Positions 22,113 to 30,994 of a DNA stretch of 40,849 bases are shown one piece after another. Positions within the stretch are counted from its first letter, which is position 1, and each line of letters opens with the position of its first letter. A program made the translations under genes and the position numbers. Source of the stretch: T1Sed10-7 sp047921175 (lineage in GTDB: Bacteria > Actinomycetota > Nitriliruptoria > Nitriliruptorales > Nitriliruptoraceae); the NCBI GenBank assembly GCA_047921175.1, contig JBLRWQ010000022.1, forward strand, positions 1-40,849, written 5' to 3'. The notes under the pieces were generated by a model. The model ran no database searches and was not told where the DNA came from. It saw nothing but the letters and a program-made list of their open reading frames with translations.

Positions 22113-22769
22113 GTGGGCGAGCGACGGCACGTCGTCGTGCTGGCGGGCGGGGACCCCGTCCGGCCACCGCTACCGCGCCCGCTGGCGGGCGTGGACCGGG
22201 TCATCGCCGCCGACGCGGGGTACGCGACCGCGGCGGTGCTCGGCCTCGAGGTCGACCTGCTCATCGGCGACCTCGACTCGATCGCAGCGACCGACCTGGC
22301 CACGGCCCGCGCGCGGGGCACCCGCATCGAGCAGCACCCCGCCGACAAGGACCGCACCGACCTGGCGCTCGCCCTGGACGCCGCGCTCGCCGACGGCCCT
22401 GCCCGTGTGACGGTGGTCGGGGGCCACGGGGGCCGGCTCGACCACCTGCTCGCCAACGTCGCCCTGCTGGCCGCCGACCGCTACGCCCCGCTGACGGTGA
22501 CGGCCCTGCTCGGCGCGGCGGTCGTCACGATCGTGCGCGACCGGGCCGAGCTGACCGGCCGCCCCGGTGGCCTGGTCACCCTGCTGGCCGCACACCGCCC
22601 CGCCGAAGGCGTGACCACCACCGGGCTCGCCTACCCGCTGACCGACGCGCTGCTGGAGCCGGGCAGCTCGCTCGGGGTCAGCAACCGGTGCACCCAGTCG
22701 ACCGCGACCGTGACCGTGGCCCGCGGCACCGTCGTCGTCGTCCAACCCGAGGAGCTCGACCGCACCTGA
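22113..22769 (+). CDS. Thiamine pyrophosphokinase
   Basis: The 218-residue cytosolic enzyme would transfer pyrophosphate from ATP to thiamine, making TPP. Family motifs are ADAGYATA, IGDLDSIA, HPADKDRTDLALAL and GGHGGRLDHLLANVALL, matching the catalytic domain; the C-terminal half has the thiamine-binding strand region ending with SNRCTQSTATVTVARGTVVVV. GTG 22113 is the only reasonable start, with the riboswitch-embedded GAGGGAGG as ribosome site. It is first in a thiamine salvage operon, followed after 10 bp by the binding protein gene. Confidence 0.92.
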   Translation: MGERRHVVVLAGGDPVRPPLPRPLAGVDRVIAADAGYATAAVLGLEVDLLIGDLDSIAATDLATARARGTRIEQHPADKDRTDLALALDAALADGPARVTVVGGHGGRLDHLLANVALLAADRYAPLTVTALLGAAVVTIVRDRAELTGRPGGLVTLLAAHRPAEGVTTTGLAYPLTDALLEPGSSLGVSNRCTQSTATVTVARGTVVVVQPEELDRT

Positions 22770-22779
22770 GGAGCGATCC

Positions 22780-23922
22780 ATGACCCGACCGACCCTGCCC
22801 CGCACGGCCGCCCGACGCCGCCGACACCGGACGGCCGTCTGGTTCGCCGTCCTGCTCGCCGTCGTGCTGGCCCTGATCGGGTGCGCCGACGTGGAGCCGG
22901 ACGCCGGCCCCGACCCTGCGCCCGACGACCCGGATACCCGGTCGGAGCAGGCAGCCGGGCCCACCGTCGTGACGCTGCTGACCCACGACTCCTTCGATGT
23001 CTCCACCGAGGTGCTGGAGGGCTTCACGGCCGAGACCGGCATCGAGGTGGCCGTGGTCCCCCTCGGGGACGCCGGAACCGCCCTGAACCAGACGATCCTG
23101 ACCCGCGACGCCCCGCAGGGTGACCTGCTGTTCGGGGTGGACACGACCTTCCTGTCCCGGGCGCTCGACGCGGAGCTGTTCCTGCCCTACGACAGCCCGG
23201 CGCTGGCGGACGTCGATGCGGCCTACCTGCTCGACCCCGAACGGCGCGCGCTGCCGGTGACCGTCGGCGACGTCTGCCTCAACCACGACGTCGCCTGGTT
23301 CGAGCAGGAGGGACTGGTCGTCCCGACCGACCTCGCCGACCTCGCCGATCCGGCCTACGCGGGGCTGTTGGCCGTCCAGAACCCGGCCACCTCGTCCCCG
23401 GGACTGGCCTTCCTGCTGGCCACCATCGACCGGTTCGGGGAGGACGGCTACCTCGCCTTCTGGGAGCAGCTGGTCGCCAACGACGTGGTCGTGACCGACG
23501 GCTGGTCGGAGGCCTACTACGACGAGTTCTCGGCCACCGGCACCGGCGACCGGCCGTTGGTCGTCTCCTACGCCTCCAGCCCGCCCGCCGAGGTGTACTT
23601 CGCCGACCCGACCCCGGAGACCGCACCGACCGGGGTGATCGAGGCCTCGTGCTTCCGGCAGGTGGAGTTCGTCGGCATCCTGGCCGGGACCGAGCAGGAG
23701 GCCGCGGCCCGACAGGTCGTCGATCTGCTGCTGAGCCGGCCCTTCCAGGAGGACCTGCCGCTGCGGATGTTCGTCTTCCCCGTCCACGAGGCGGCCGAGC
23801 TCCCCGAGGTGTTCGTCGAGCACGCCGTGCTCCCTGCGGACCCACTCGAGCTCGACCCGGCGACCATCGGCGCCAACCGTCAGGCCTGGATCGAGGCCTG
23901 GACGGCGACGGTGCTGCGGTGA
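22780..23922 (+). CDS. thiB: Thiamine ABC transporter substrate-binding lipoprotein (ThiB-like)
   Basis: The 380-residue protein has an Arg-rich start, a hydrophobic helix and a lipobox ending in LIGC, so it is a membrane-anchored lipoprotein. The mature part shows a type 2 periplasmic binding fold with VVTLLTHDSFDVSTEVLEGFTAETGIEV, GVDTTFLSRAL, and VCLNHDVAWF typical of ThiB. It would capture thiamine or its phosphates and deliver them to the permease. The start ATG 22780 lies 10 bp after the kinase gene, with TGAGGAG as ribosome site. The stop overlaps the permease GTG (GTGA). Confidence 0.9.
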   Translation: MTRPTLPRTAARRRRHRTAVWFAVLLAVVLALIGCADVEPDAGPDPAPDDPDTRSEQAAGPTVVTLLTHDSFDVSTEVLEGFTAETGIEVAVVPLGDAGTALNQTILTRDAPQGDLLFGVDTTFLSRALDAELFLPYDSPALADVDAAYLLDPERRALPVTVGDVCLNHDVAWFEQEGLVVPTDLADLADPAYAGLLAVQNPATSSPGLAFLLATIDRFGEDGYLAFWEQLVANDVVVTDGWSEAYYDEFSATGTGDRPLVVSYASSPPAEVYFADPTPETAPTGVIEASCFRQVEFVGILAGTEQEAAARQVVDLLLSRPFQEDLPLRMFVFPVHEAAELPEVFVEHAVLPADPLELDPATIGANRQAWIEAWTATVLR

Positions 23923-25598
23923 GCGCCCGCGGGTGGCGCGAGCGACGTGGGGCGACCCTCGCCCTGCTCGCGCTGCCCGTGGTCTTCCTGGGCTGGTTCT
24001 TCGTCTGGCCCGTCAGCGCGATCGTGGCCCGCGGGCTGGCGCCCGAGGGCAGCGTCGACCCCGCGGCCCTCGCCCGGGTGCTCACCGACCCGTCCGTGCG
24101 TTCGGTGGCCTGGTTCACCCTCTGGCAGGCCACCGTGTCCACGGTCCTGACCCTGCTGGCGGGCATCCCGGGCGCCTACGCCCTCACCCGGCTCGATTTC
24201 CGGGGCCGTCGGACGCTGCAGGCGGCCGTGACCGTGCCCTTCGTGCTGCCGACCGTGGTGGTCGGCTCCGCCTTCCTCGCCCTGCTGGGCCCCCGCTCCC
24301 CCGTCAACGCCGTCCTGGGCACGCTGCTGGGGGACGCCGCCCCGACCCTGGACCTGCGGCGCACGGTCACCGCGATCCTGCTCGCGCACGTGTTCTTCAA
24401 CTACGCCGTGGTGGTGCGGACCGTCGGGGGGTTGTGGGCCATGCTCGACCCCCGGCTCGAGGACGCCGCACGGGTGCTCGGTGCCTCCCGCTGGCGGACC
24501 TTCCGGGAGGTGAGCTGGCCGCTGCTGCGGCCCGCGGTCGCGGCCTCGGCCGCGATCGTGTTCCTGTTCACGTTCACCTCGTTCGGGGTGGTCCTGATCC
24601 TCGGCGGACCCGGCCGGGCCACCATCGAGGTGGAGATCCACCGGGCGACCACCCAGCTGCTCGACCTGCCGCTGGCCTCGGCGCTGGCGCTGGTCCAGCT
24701 CGTCGCCGTGGTCAGCGCCCTGGTCGTCTACGGCCGCCTGACCCGCCGCAGTGTCCAGCAGCGGCTGGTGGCCACGACCTCGACGCGACGTGCGGTCCGC
24801 ACCCGGGGAGAGCGGGCCTTCCTCACCGTGAACCTGGCGGTGATCGTCGGCCTGGTGCTCAGCCCGCTCGCGGTGCTCGTCGAGCGCTCCCTGGTGACCG
24901 CGGACGGCTACGGGCTCGACAACTGGGTCCGGCTGCTGGCCGCCGATCCCGACTCCGTGCTGGCGGTGCCGGCCTCCACGGCGGTGCGCAACTCGCTCGT
25001 CTTCGGTCTGAGCGCCACGCTGGTCGCGTTGGTGGTGGGGGCGCTGGCGGCGACCGCGGCCACGAGCGGCACGGGGCGGCTGCCGCGGGCGGTGGATCGG
25101 GCGCTGATGGTGCCGCTGGGGACCTCGGCCGTCACCGTCGGCTTCGGGTTCCTGATCGCGCTGGACCGGCCCGTGGACCTGCGCGGCTCGGTGCTGCTCG
25201 TCCCGCTCGCGCAGGCCCTGATCGCGACCCCCTTCGTCGTGCGGACCCTGCTGCCGGTGCTGCGCTCCATCGACCAGCGGCTGCGTGACGCGGCCGCCGT
25301 GCTCGGGGCGAGCCCCCGCCGGGTCTGGCGCGAGGTCGATCTGCCGATCGTCGGACGCGCGCTGCTGGTCGCGGCCGGGTTCTCCTTCGCCATCGCCGTG
25401 GGCGAGTTCGGTGCCACCGTGTTCGTCGCGCGGGCCAACACCCCGACCATGCCGGTGGCGATCTTCCGGCTGCTGGGCCGTCCGGGGGTGGCGAACTTCG
25501 GGCAGGCCATGGCCATGTCCACCCTGCTCGCCGCGATCACGGCCGCCGCGTTGCTGGCCATCGACCGGCTGCGGGTCGGTGCGGTGGGCCGGTTCTGA
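23919..25598 (+). CDS. thiP: Thiamine ABC transporter permease (ThiP-like)
   Basis: The 559-residue protein contains two permease halves of six or so helices each, and two EAA loops (EDAARVLGASRWRTFREVSWPLL and RDAAAVLGASPRRVWREVDLPIV) that contact the ATPase. This fused layout is that of ThiP and of iron/molybdate-type permeases; thiamine as substrate follows from the riboswitch and ThiB. GTG 23919 overlaps the ThiB stop by 4 bp and the ATPase start overlaps its own stop. Confidence 0.9.
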   Translation: MSARGWRERRGATLALLALPVVFLGWFFVWPVSAIVARGLAPEGSVDPAALARVLTDPSVRSVAWFTLWQATVSTVLTLLAGIPGAYALTRLDFRGRRTLQAAVTVPFVLPTVVVGSAFLALLGPRSPVNAVLGTLLGDAAPTLDLRRTVTAILLAHVFFNYAVVVRTVGGLWAMLDPRLEDAARVLGASRWRTFREVSWPLLRPAVAASAAIVFLFTFTSFGVVLILGGPGRATIEVEIHRATTQLLDLPLASALALVQLVAVVSALVVYGRLTRRSVQQRLVATTSTRRAVRTRGERAFLTVNLAVIVGLVLSPLAVLVERSLVTADGYGLDNWVRLLAADPDSVLAVPASTAVRNSLVFGLSATLVALVVGALAATAATSGTGRLPRAVDRALMVPLGTSAVTVGFGFLIALDRPVDLRGSVLLVPLAQALIATPFVVRTLLPVLRSIDQRLRDAAAVLGASPRRVWREVDLPIVGRALLVAAGFSFAIAVGEFGATVFVARANTPTMPVAIFRLLGRPGVANFGQAMAMSTLLAAITAAALLAIDRLRVGAVGRF

Positions 25599-26677
25599 TG
25601 CTGGAGCTCACCGGTGTCACCCTGGCCTACGGCACCACCGAGGTGGTGTCGGAGCTCCACCTCGATGCGCGTGACGGCGAGGTGCTGGTGCTGCTCGGCC
25701 CGAGCGGGTGCGGCAAGTCGACCCTGCTGCGCGCCATCGCCGGGCTCGAACCGCTGGTGGCCGGGCACATCCGCCTCGGCGGCCAGGACCTTGCCGGGCT
25801 CCGACCCGACCAGCGCGAGGTCGGGCTGATGTTCCAGGAGCACGCCCTGTTCCCGCACCGCAGCGTGGCCGACAACGTGGCCTTCGGCCCCCGGGTGCGC
25901 GGGCTCGCACGGGCTGAGGTCGCGGCCCGGGTCGCCGACGCCCTGGCGCTGGTCGGGCTCGAGGGCACCGGGCATCGCCGCGTCGACGAGCTCTCCGGCG
26001 GGGAGCGGCAGCGCGTCGCCCTGGCCCGCGCCATCGCGCCGCGACCGCGGCTGCTGATGCTGGACGAACCGCTCGGCTCGCTCGACCGGGCGCTGCAGAC
26101 CCGGCTGCTGGAGGAGCTCCCACGGGTGCTGGCGGAGCTCGGCACCACGGTGGTCTACGTCACCCACGACCAGGATGAGGCGCTGTCCCTGGCCGACCGC
26201 ATCGCGGTGCTCCGGGCCGGCCGGCTCCAGCAGCTCGGCACCCCGACCGCGCTGTGGCGCGCCCCCCGGAACGCCTTCGTGGCCGGCTTCCTCGGGCTCC
26301 GCCCCGTGCTGGACGTGGAGGCCACGCCCTCGAGCGTCACGACCCCGTGGGGCACGGTGCCGCGCGAGGCGGTCAGCGACGCCGGCGCCGGCAGCGGCCG
26401 GGTCCCGGCGGTGGTGCTCGCGGACGCCCTGCGGCTGCGCGAGGGCCCCGACGAGCGAGCGGGGTCGGACGTCCGCGAGCTCACCGTCACCGGCACGGTC
26501 GTGGCCCAGCGCTTCCAGGGGGACCACCGACGGGTCACCGTCGCTCCCGTGCACGGTCCGGAGCTGTCCGTGCCGCTGCGGCGCGGGACGCCGGTCGCCG
26601 AGGGGTGCGAGGTCACGGTGGGCATCGAGGTGGCCGGCCTGCACCTGCTGGCCCCGGACCCACCCGTGACCGGCTGA
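25598..26677 (+). CDS. thiQ: Thiamine ABC transporter ATPase (ThiQ-like)
   Basis: The 359-residue protein has Walker A GPSGCGKST, Q-loop FQEHALFPHR, signature LSGGERQRVALARA, Walker B LLMLDEP and switch HD in VTHDQDEAL. About 120 extra C-terminal residues look like a TOBE-type regulatory domain, longer than the short E. coli ThiQ, so it is related to the PotA/FbpC group. It powers thiamine import with ThiB and ThiP. ATG 25598 overlaps the permease stop (TGATG). It is the last gene of the TPP-riboswitch operon. Confidence 0.9.
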   Translation: MLELTGVTLAYGTTEVVSELHLDARDGEVLVLLGPSGCGKSTLLRAIAGLEPLVAGHIRLGGQDLAGLRPDQREVGLMFQEHALFPHRSVADNVAFGPRVRGLARAEVAARVADALALVGLEGTGHRRVDELSGGERQRVALARAIAPRPRLLMLDEPLGSLDRALQTRLLEELPRVLAELGTTVVYVTHDQDEALSLADRIAVLRAGRLQQLGTPTALWRAPRNAFVAGFLGLRPVLDVEATPSSVTTPWGTVPREAVSDAGAGSGRVPAVVLADALRLREGPDERAGSDVRELTVTGTVVAQRFQGDHRRVTVAPVHGPELSVPLRRGTPVAEGCEVTVGIEVAGLHLLAPDPPVTG

Positions 26678-26733
26678 GCGGCCCACAGCGCAGCCACGGA
26701 CGGCCGCGTCGCGGGAGCGGTCCCAGCCCGGCC

Positions 26734-26739
26734 TAGGCT
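26734..26739 (+). promoter_or_regulatory. Possible -10 element (TAGGCT) for the MOSC gene
   Basis: TAGGCT fits TANNNT and lies about 50 bp before the chosen start of the MOSC gene. The same hexamer occurs before ppc. No clear -35 is visible. Confidence 0.4.
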
Positions 26740-26763
26740 CGGGGGCACCCGTCCCGTGCCGCC

Positions 26764-26787
26764 GTGGAGGACCCCGTGGAGGACCCC
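26764..26787 (+). repeat. Tandem 12-bp start-region repeat
   Basis: The unit GTGGAGGACCCC occurs twice, directly followed by a third GTG at 26788. Each unit carries a GTG start and a GGAGG ribosome site for the next GTG, so three in-frame starts are available at 26764, 26776 and 26788. Confidence 0.85.
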
Positions 26788-27318
26788 GTGGATCGCTCGA
26801 CCCGGGCGCTCGTGGCCGCCGTCCCGCAGACCGGCCGGCTGACCACGATCCTGCTCCGCCCCGAGCGCCGGACGACCCCCACCCGGGTCGACCGGGCCGA
26901 GGTCACCGCGGGCCTGGGGCTCGCCGGTGACCACCGCACGCACGGGCGTCGCCCCGACCCGTCGGCCCGCCGCCAGGTCACGCTGCTGCAGGCCGAGCAC
27001 CTGCCGGTGGTGGCGGCGCTGACCGGCCACGACGAGGTCGACCCCGCGTTGCTCCGCCGGAACCTGGTGGTGGCCGGCGTCAACCTGGCGAGCCTGCGCG
27101 ACCGCCGCTTCGCCATCGGTGAGGTCGAGCTCGAGGGCAGCGGCTGGTGCCACCCCTGCTCGCGGATGGAGGAGGCGCTCGGACCCGGTGGCTTCCAGGC
27201 CATGCGCGGCCACGGGGGCATCACCGCCCGGGTCCTCACCTCCGGCACGGTCCACCTCGGCGACCCCGTACGCGCGGTCGGCGACCCACCCGACGGGTCA
27301 CACCCCGACGACCACTGA
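26788..27318 (+). CDS. MOSC domain protein
   Basis: The 176-residue protein contains a MOSC domain, the fold related to the C-terminus of molybdenum cofactor sulfurase. Seen are RVDRAEVTAGLGLAGDHRTHGRR, QVTLLQAEHL, RRNLVVAGVNLASL and GWCHPCSRMEEALG, which contains the conserved C-x2-C region with the sulfur-carrying cysteine. Such proteins bind and move sulfur or pyranopterin cofactors; this short form may be a YiiM-like detoxifying enzyme or sulfur carrier. Start at 26788 is preferred because GGAGG lies 7 nt upstream; starts at 26764 and 26776 are also in frame. It precedes the GH3 gene by 28 bp; no moa/moe biosynthesis genes are nearby. Confidence 0.85.
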   Translation: MDRSTRALVAAVPQTGRLTTILLRPERRTTPTRVDRAEVTAGLGLAGDHRTHGRRPDPSARRQVTLLQAEHLPVVAALTGHDEVDPALLRRNLVVAGVNLASLRDRRFAIGEVELEGSGWCHPCSRMEEALGPGGFQAMRGHGGITARVLTSGTVHLGDPVRAVGDPPDGSHPDDH

Positions 27319-27346
27319 CGCACCCCGACCGACACGAGGAGCTCCC

Positions 27347-29791
27347 GTGACCGACCACACCCCCGCCAGCGAGCCTACGGACGCACCGATCCCGAGCGAT
27401 GCGGAGCGCATCGTCGCCGACCTCGACCTGCCCACCAAGGTCCGGCTGCTGTCGGGCGCCGACACGTGGCACCTCGAGGGGGTGGCCGGCGCCGGGCTCG
27501 CACCGATCATGGTGACCGACGGGCCGCACGGGCTGCGCAAACAGGCCGAGGGTGGCGACCAGCTCGGCCTGGCCGGGGCGGTCCCCGCCACCTGCTTCCC
27601 CACCGCGGTCACGCTCGGATCGAGCTGGGACGTGGACCTGGCGACCGAGGTCGGCGTCGCACTCGGCCGGGAGGCCCGCGCCGAGCAGGTCGCCGTGCTG
27701 CTCGGACCCGGGCTCAACCTGAAGCGCCACCCGGCCGGCGGCCGCAACTTCGAGTACCTGAGTGAGGACCCGGTCGTCGCCGGCCACCTGGCGGCCGCCC
27801 TGGTGCGGGGGATCCAGTCGCAGGGGGTCGGTGCCTGTCTCAAGCACCTGGCCGCCAACCACCAGGAGACCTTCCGGATGGTGGTCGACACCATCGTCGA
27901 CGAGCGCACCCTGCGCGAGCTGGAGCTGACCGCCTTCGAACTGGCGGTCCGGGGGGGCCGGCCCTGGACCGTGATGAGCGCCTACAACCGGCTCAACGGC
28001 ACCTACTGCTCGGACCACCACTGGCTGCTCACCGAGGTCCTGCGCGAGGAGTGGGGCTTCGACGGGTTGGTCATGACCGACTGGAGCGGGATGAACGACC
28101 GCGTCGCGGCCACGAACGCGGGCTGCGACCTGGAGATGCCGGGAAGCGGCAAGGCCTTCGACGCCGAGGTGCTGGACGCCGTCCAGGCGGGCCGCCTCGA
28201 CGAGGCCGCCGTCGACCGGTGTGCCGTGCGGGTCGTGGAGCTGCTGATCCGGGCCGGTGCCCACCACGACCCTCGGGCCACCTACGACCCGGACGCGCAC
28301 CACGCCCTGGCCCGGCGCGCCGCGGCCGCCGGCACCGTGCTGCTGACCAACGACGGCACCCTCCCGCTCCAGGCGGCGGACGGGACGGGGCCGGCGCGCC
28401 TCGCCCTGGTCGGCGCCTTCGCAGCGCGACCACGTTTCCAGGGGGCCGGGAGCTCGCAGGTGACCACGACCCGCCTCGACGACCTGCGTCAGGCCCTGCC
28501 GGCCCAGCTGCCCGACACCGAGGTGGCCTACGCCGCGGGCTACGACCCGTCCACCGGGACGACCACCGACCAGCTCGTCGCCGACGCGGTGGCGGCCGCC
28601 GGCGCCGCCGAGGTCGCGGTGGTCGTGGTCGGGCTGCCGGGCAGCTACGAGTCGGAGGGCTTCGACCGCGAGCACCTGGCGCTGCCGGCCGGCCACACCC
28701 GGGTGGTCGAGGCCGTGCTCGCCACCGGCACCCCGACGGTGGTGGTGCTGCAGAACGGCGCCCCGGTGGTGCTGCCCTGGGCGGACCGTGCGGCAGCGGT
28801 CGTCGAGGCCTACCTCGGCGGGCAGGCCGGCGGCGGTGCCCTGGCGGACGTCCTGACCGGGCGGCTCGAGCCGGGCGGGCGGCTGGCCGAGTCCTTCCCC
28901 GCGGCCGTCGCCGACCTGCCGGCGCACGCCGACTTCGCCGCCCACCCCAAGCAGGTGGTGCACCGCGAGGGACCGCTGGTCGGCTACCGCTTCCACGACA
29001 CCGCGGGCGTTGCCGCGGCCTTCCCCTTCGGCCACGGCCTCGGCTACACGACCTTCACCCTCGACGAGGTGGAGGTGACCGGCGGTGGCGTGGAGCGCGA
29101 GGTCCACGCCACGGTCCGCAACACCGGTCCGCGGGCCGGCAGCGAGGTCGTCCAGGTCTACCTCGCCAAGCGCGACTCGGCCGTGTGGCGTCCGGCGCAG
29201 GAGCTGGCCGCGTTCGCCAAGGTCCACCTCGACGCCGGCGAGGAGCGCCGGCTGAGGCTCGGACTCGACCGGCTCGCCTTCCGTGTCTACGACACCACCA
29301 CCGGCGCCTGGGTCGTCGAACCGGGGGCCTACGAGGTCCGGGTCGGTCGGTCGTCCGTGGAGCTCGCAGCCGCCGTCACCATCGAGGTGGCCAGCGACGA
29401 CCAGCTCACCCCCGGGGTGATCCCGGCCGGCACGGTGCCGACCCCGAGCGAGTTCGAGGCGCTGCTCGGCCGACCGGTGCCCGAGCCGGATCCGGTGCAG
29501 CCGTTCACCCGGAACACCCCGGTGGCCGATCTGGTCGCGACCCCGCTCGGCGCGCAGGTCCGCAAGGCCCTGCTCGCCGTCGGCCGGCGCCAGGTCGACA
29601 AGGCGGTGCCGGCGGACGACGAGGCGATGCGTCGCATGTTCGAGTCGGTGCTGGAGGAGGCCCCGCTGCGCGCCATCAGCCTGCTGGCGGGCGGGCGGCC
29701 GCCCCTGCGCTGGATCGATGCGATGCTGGACGTGCTCAACGGCCGGGTGCGCGGCAAGCTCAGCGAGCTGCTGGGGCAGCTGCGTCCCTGA
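27347..29791 (+). CDS. Glycoside hydrolase family 3 beta-glucosidase-like enzyme
   Basis: The 814-residue protein has the GH3 TIM barrel with KVRLLSGADTWHLE, VTDGPHGLRKQ, GPGLNLKRHPAGGRNFEYLSEDP, KHLAANHQE, and the nucleophile Asp245 in VMTDWSG. The second alpha/beta domain contains VVGLPGSYESEGFDREHLALPAGH, likely carrying the acid/base glutamate, followed by a fibronectin III-like domain (GYTTFTLDEVEVTG on). The last 110 residues are an uncommon extension also seen in some GH3 of bifidobacteria. It hydrolyses beta-glucosides or related sugars in the cytoplasm; no signal peptide is present. Linkage preference is unknown. GTG 27347 has GAGGAG upstream. It converges with moeZ. Confidence 0.93.
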   Translation: MTDHTPASEPTDAPIPSDAERIVADLDLPTKVRLLSGADTWHLEGVAGAGLAPIMVTDGPHGLRKQAEGGDQLGLAGAVPATCFPTAVTLGSSWDVDLATEVGVALGREARAEQVAVLLGPGLNLKRHPAGGRNFEYLSEDPVVAGHLAAALVRGIQSQGVGACLKHLAANHQETFRMVVDTIVDERTLRELELTAFELAVRGGRPWTVMSAYNRLNGTYCSDHHWLLTEVLREEWGFDGLVMTDWSGMNDRVAATNAGCDLEMPGSGKAFDAEVLDAVQAGRLDEAAVDRCAVRVVELLIRAGAHHDPRATYDPDAHHALARRAAAAGTVLLTNDGTLPLQAADGTGPARLALVGAFAARPRFQGAGSSQVTTTRLDDLRQALPAQLPDTEVAYAAGYDPSTGTTTDQLVADAVAAAGAAEVAVVVVGLPGSYESEGFDREHLALPAGHTRVVEAVLATGTPTVVVLQNGAPVVLPWADRAAAVVEAYLGGQAGGGALADVLTGRLEPGGRLAESFPAAVADLPAHADFAAHPKQVVHREGPLVGYRFHDTAGVAAAFPFGHGLGYTTFTLDEVEVTGGGVEREVHATVRNTGPRAGSEVVQVYLAKRDSAVWRPAQELAAFAKVHLDAGEERRLRLGLDRLAFRVYDTTTGAWVVEPGAYEVRVGRSSVELAAAVTIEVASDDQLTPGVIPAGTVPTPSEFEALLGRPVPEPDPVQPFTRNTPVADLVATPLGAQVRKALLAVGRRQVDKAVPADDEAMRRMFESVLEEAPLRAISLLAGGRPPLRWIDAMLDVLNGRVRGKLSELLGQLRP

Positions 29792-29803
29792 GGCGGACGG
29801 GTC

Positions 29804-30979
29804 TCAGTAGACCGGGATGGTCGGGTCGACCTGCCGGCTGTAGGCGTTGATGCCACCACGCATCGACCGCGCACGGAAGCCGGCGCCGCGCAGCAGCTCG
29901 GTGGACTCCAGCGACCGCACCCCGGATCGGCAGTGGACGACGTAGTCCTTGGTGGGATCGAGCTCCGCCAGCCGGCCGGGCAGGGTGTCCTTCGGGATCA
30001 GCGTCGCGCCGGGGATGCGGTTGATCTCGTACTCATGCGGCTCGCGCACGTCGAGCAGGACCACGTCGGGCTTGGAGGCGATCTCCGCGTACTCGCTCGG
30101 CAGGATCTCGAGCTCCGCGAGCGACAGGTCCGCCGCCATGGCCCGGTCGTGGGATGGCACGCCGCAGAAGGCCTCGTAGTCGATCAGCTCGGTCACGGTC
30201 GGCTGCTCGGAGCAGACCGGGCAGGCGGGGTCCTTGCGGACCCGCACGTAGGTCCACTCCTGCGCCAGCGCGTCGTAGAGCCCGAGCCGGCCGACCATGG
30301 GCTCGCCGATGCCGGTGATGAGCTTGATGCCCTCGATGCCCTGGGCGGTGCCGATGTGGCCGGCCATGATCCCGAGCACCCCGCCCTCGGCGCAGTTGGG
30401 GACCATCCCCGGCGGCGGCGGCTCCGGGAACATGCAGCGGTAGCAGGGGCCCTCCTCGGCGTAGAACACGCTCAGCTGGCCCTCGAACCGGAAGATGGAG
30501 CCGTAGACGTTCGGCTTGCCGAGCAGCACGCAGGCGTCGTTGACGAGGTAGCGGGTCGGGAAGTTGTCGGTCCCGTCGATCACCAGGTCGTACGCGGCGA
30601 TGATCTCGAGCGCGTTCTCGGAGGTCAGGAAGGTGCGGTGCTCCACCACCTCGACGTGGGGGTTGACCTCGAGGATCGACGCCTTGGCCGAGGCGACCTT
30701 GTGGCTGCCGATGTCGGAGGTGCCGTGGATGATCTGGCGCTGCAGGTTGGAGGCGTCGACCACGTCGTCGTCCACCAGCCCGAGGGTGCCGACCCCGGCG
30801 GCGGCGAGGTAGAGCGCCAGCGGGGAGCCGAGCCCGCCGGTGCCGACCAGCAGCACCCGGGCGGCCTTGAGCCGCTCCTGCCCCGCGATCCCGACGTCGG
30901 GGATGATGAGGTGGCGGGAGTAGCGGGCGATCTCCTCGTGGCTCAGGCTGGCACGACGATCGACGACGGGGATCGGCAC
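29804..30979 (-). CDS. moeZ: MoeZ/MoeB-type adenylyltransferase with C-terminal rhodanese domain
   Basis: The 391-residue protein has an E1-like ThiF/MoeB domain (about residues 10-265) with GTGGLGSPLALYLAAAGVG, DDDVVDASNLQRQIIH and zinc cysteines in CYRC and CPVC. A rhodanese domain follows (about 285-391), with active-site cysteine in VVHCRSGVRS. It adenylates the C-terminus of ubiquitin-like sulfur carriers such as MoaD or CysO, then transfers sulfur to them. It is the last gene of the suf operon, 15 bp after sufT. This links cysteine-derived sulfur to both iron-sulfur and carrier-protein pathways. Start GTG 30979 has AGGAG upstream. The stop lies 12 bp from the converging GH3 stop. Confidence 0.93.
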   Translation of the reverse strand: MPIPVVDRRASLSHEEIARYSRHLIIPDVGIAGQERLKAARVLLVGTGGLGSPLALYLAAAGVGTLGLVDDDVVDASNLQRQIIHGTSDIGSHKVASAKASILEVNPHVEVVEHRTFLTSENALEIIAAYDLVIDGTDNFPTRYLVNDACVLLGKPNVYGSIFRFEGQLSVFYAEEGPCYRCMFPEPPPPGMVPNCAEGGVLGIMAGHIGTAQGIEGIKLITGIGEPMVGRLGLYDALAQEWTYVRVRKDPACPVCSEQPTVTELIDYEAFCGVPSHDRAMAADLSLAELEILPSEYAEIASKPDVVLLDVREPHEYEINRIPGATLIPKDTLPGRLAELDPTKDYVVHCRSGVRSLESTELLRGAGFRARSMRGGINAYSRQVDPTIPVY

Positions 30980-30994
30980 GGGGGACTCCTCTGC

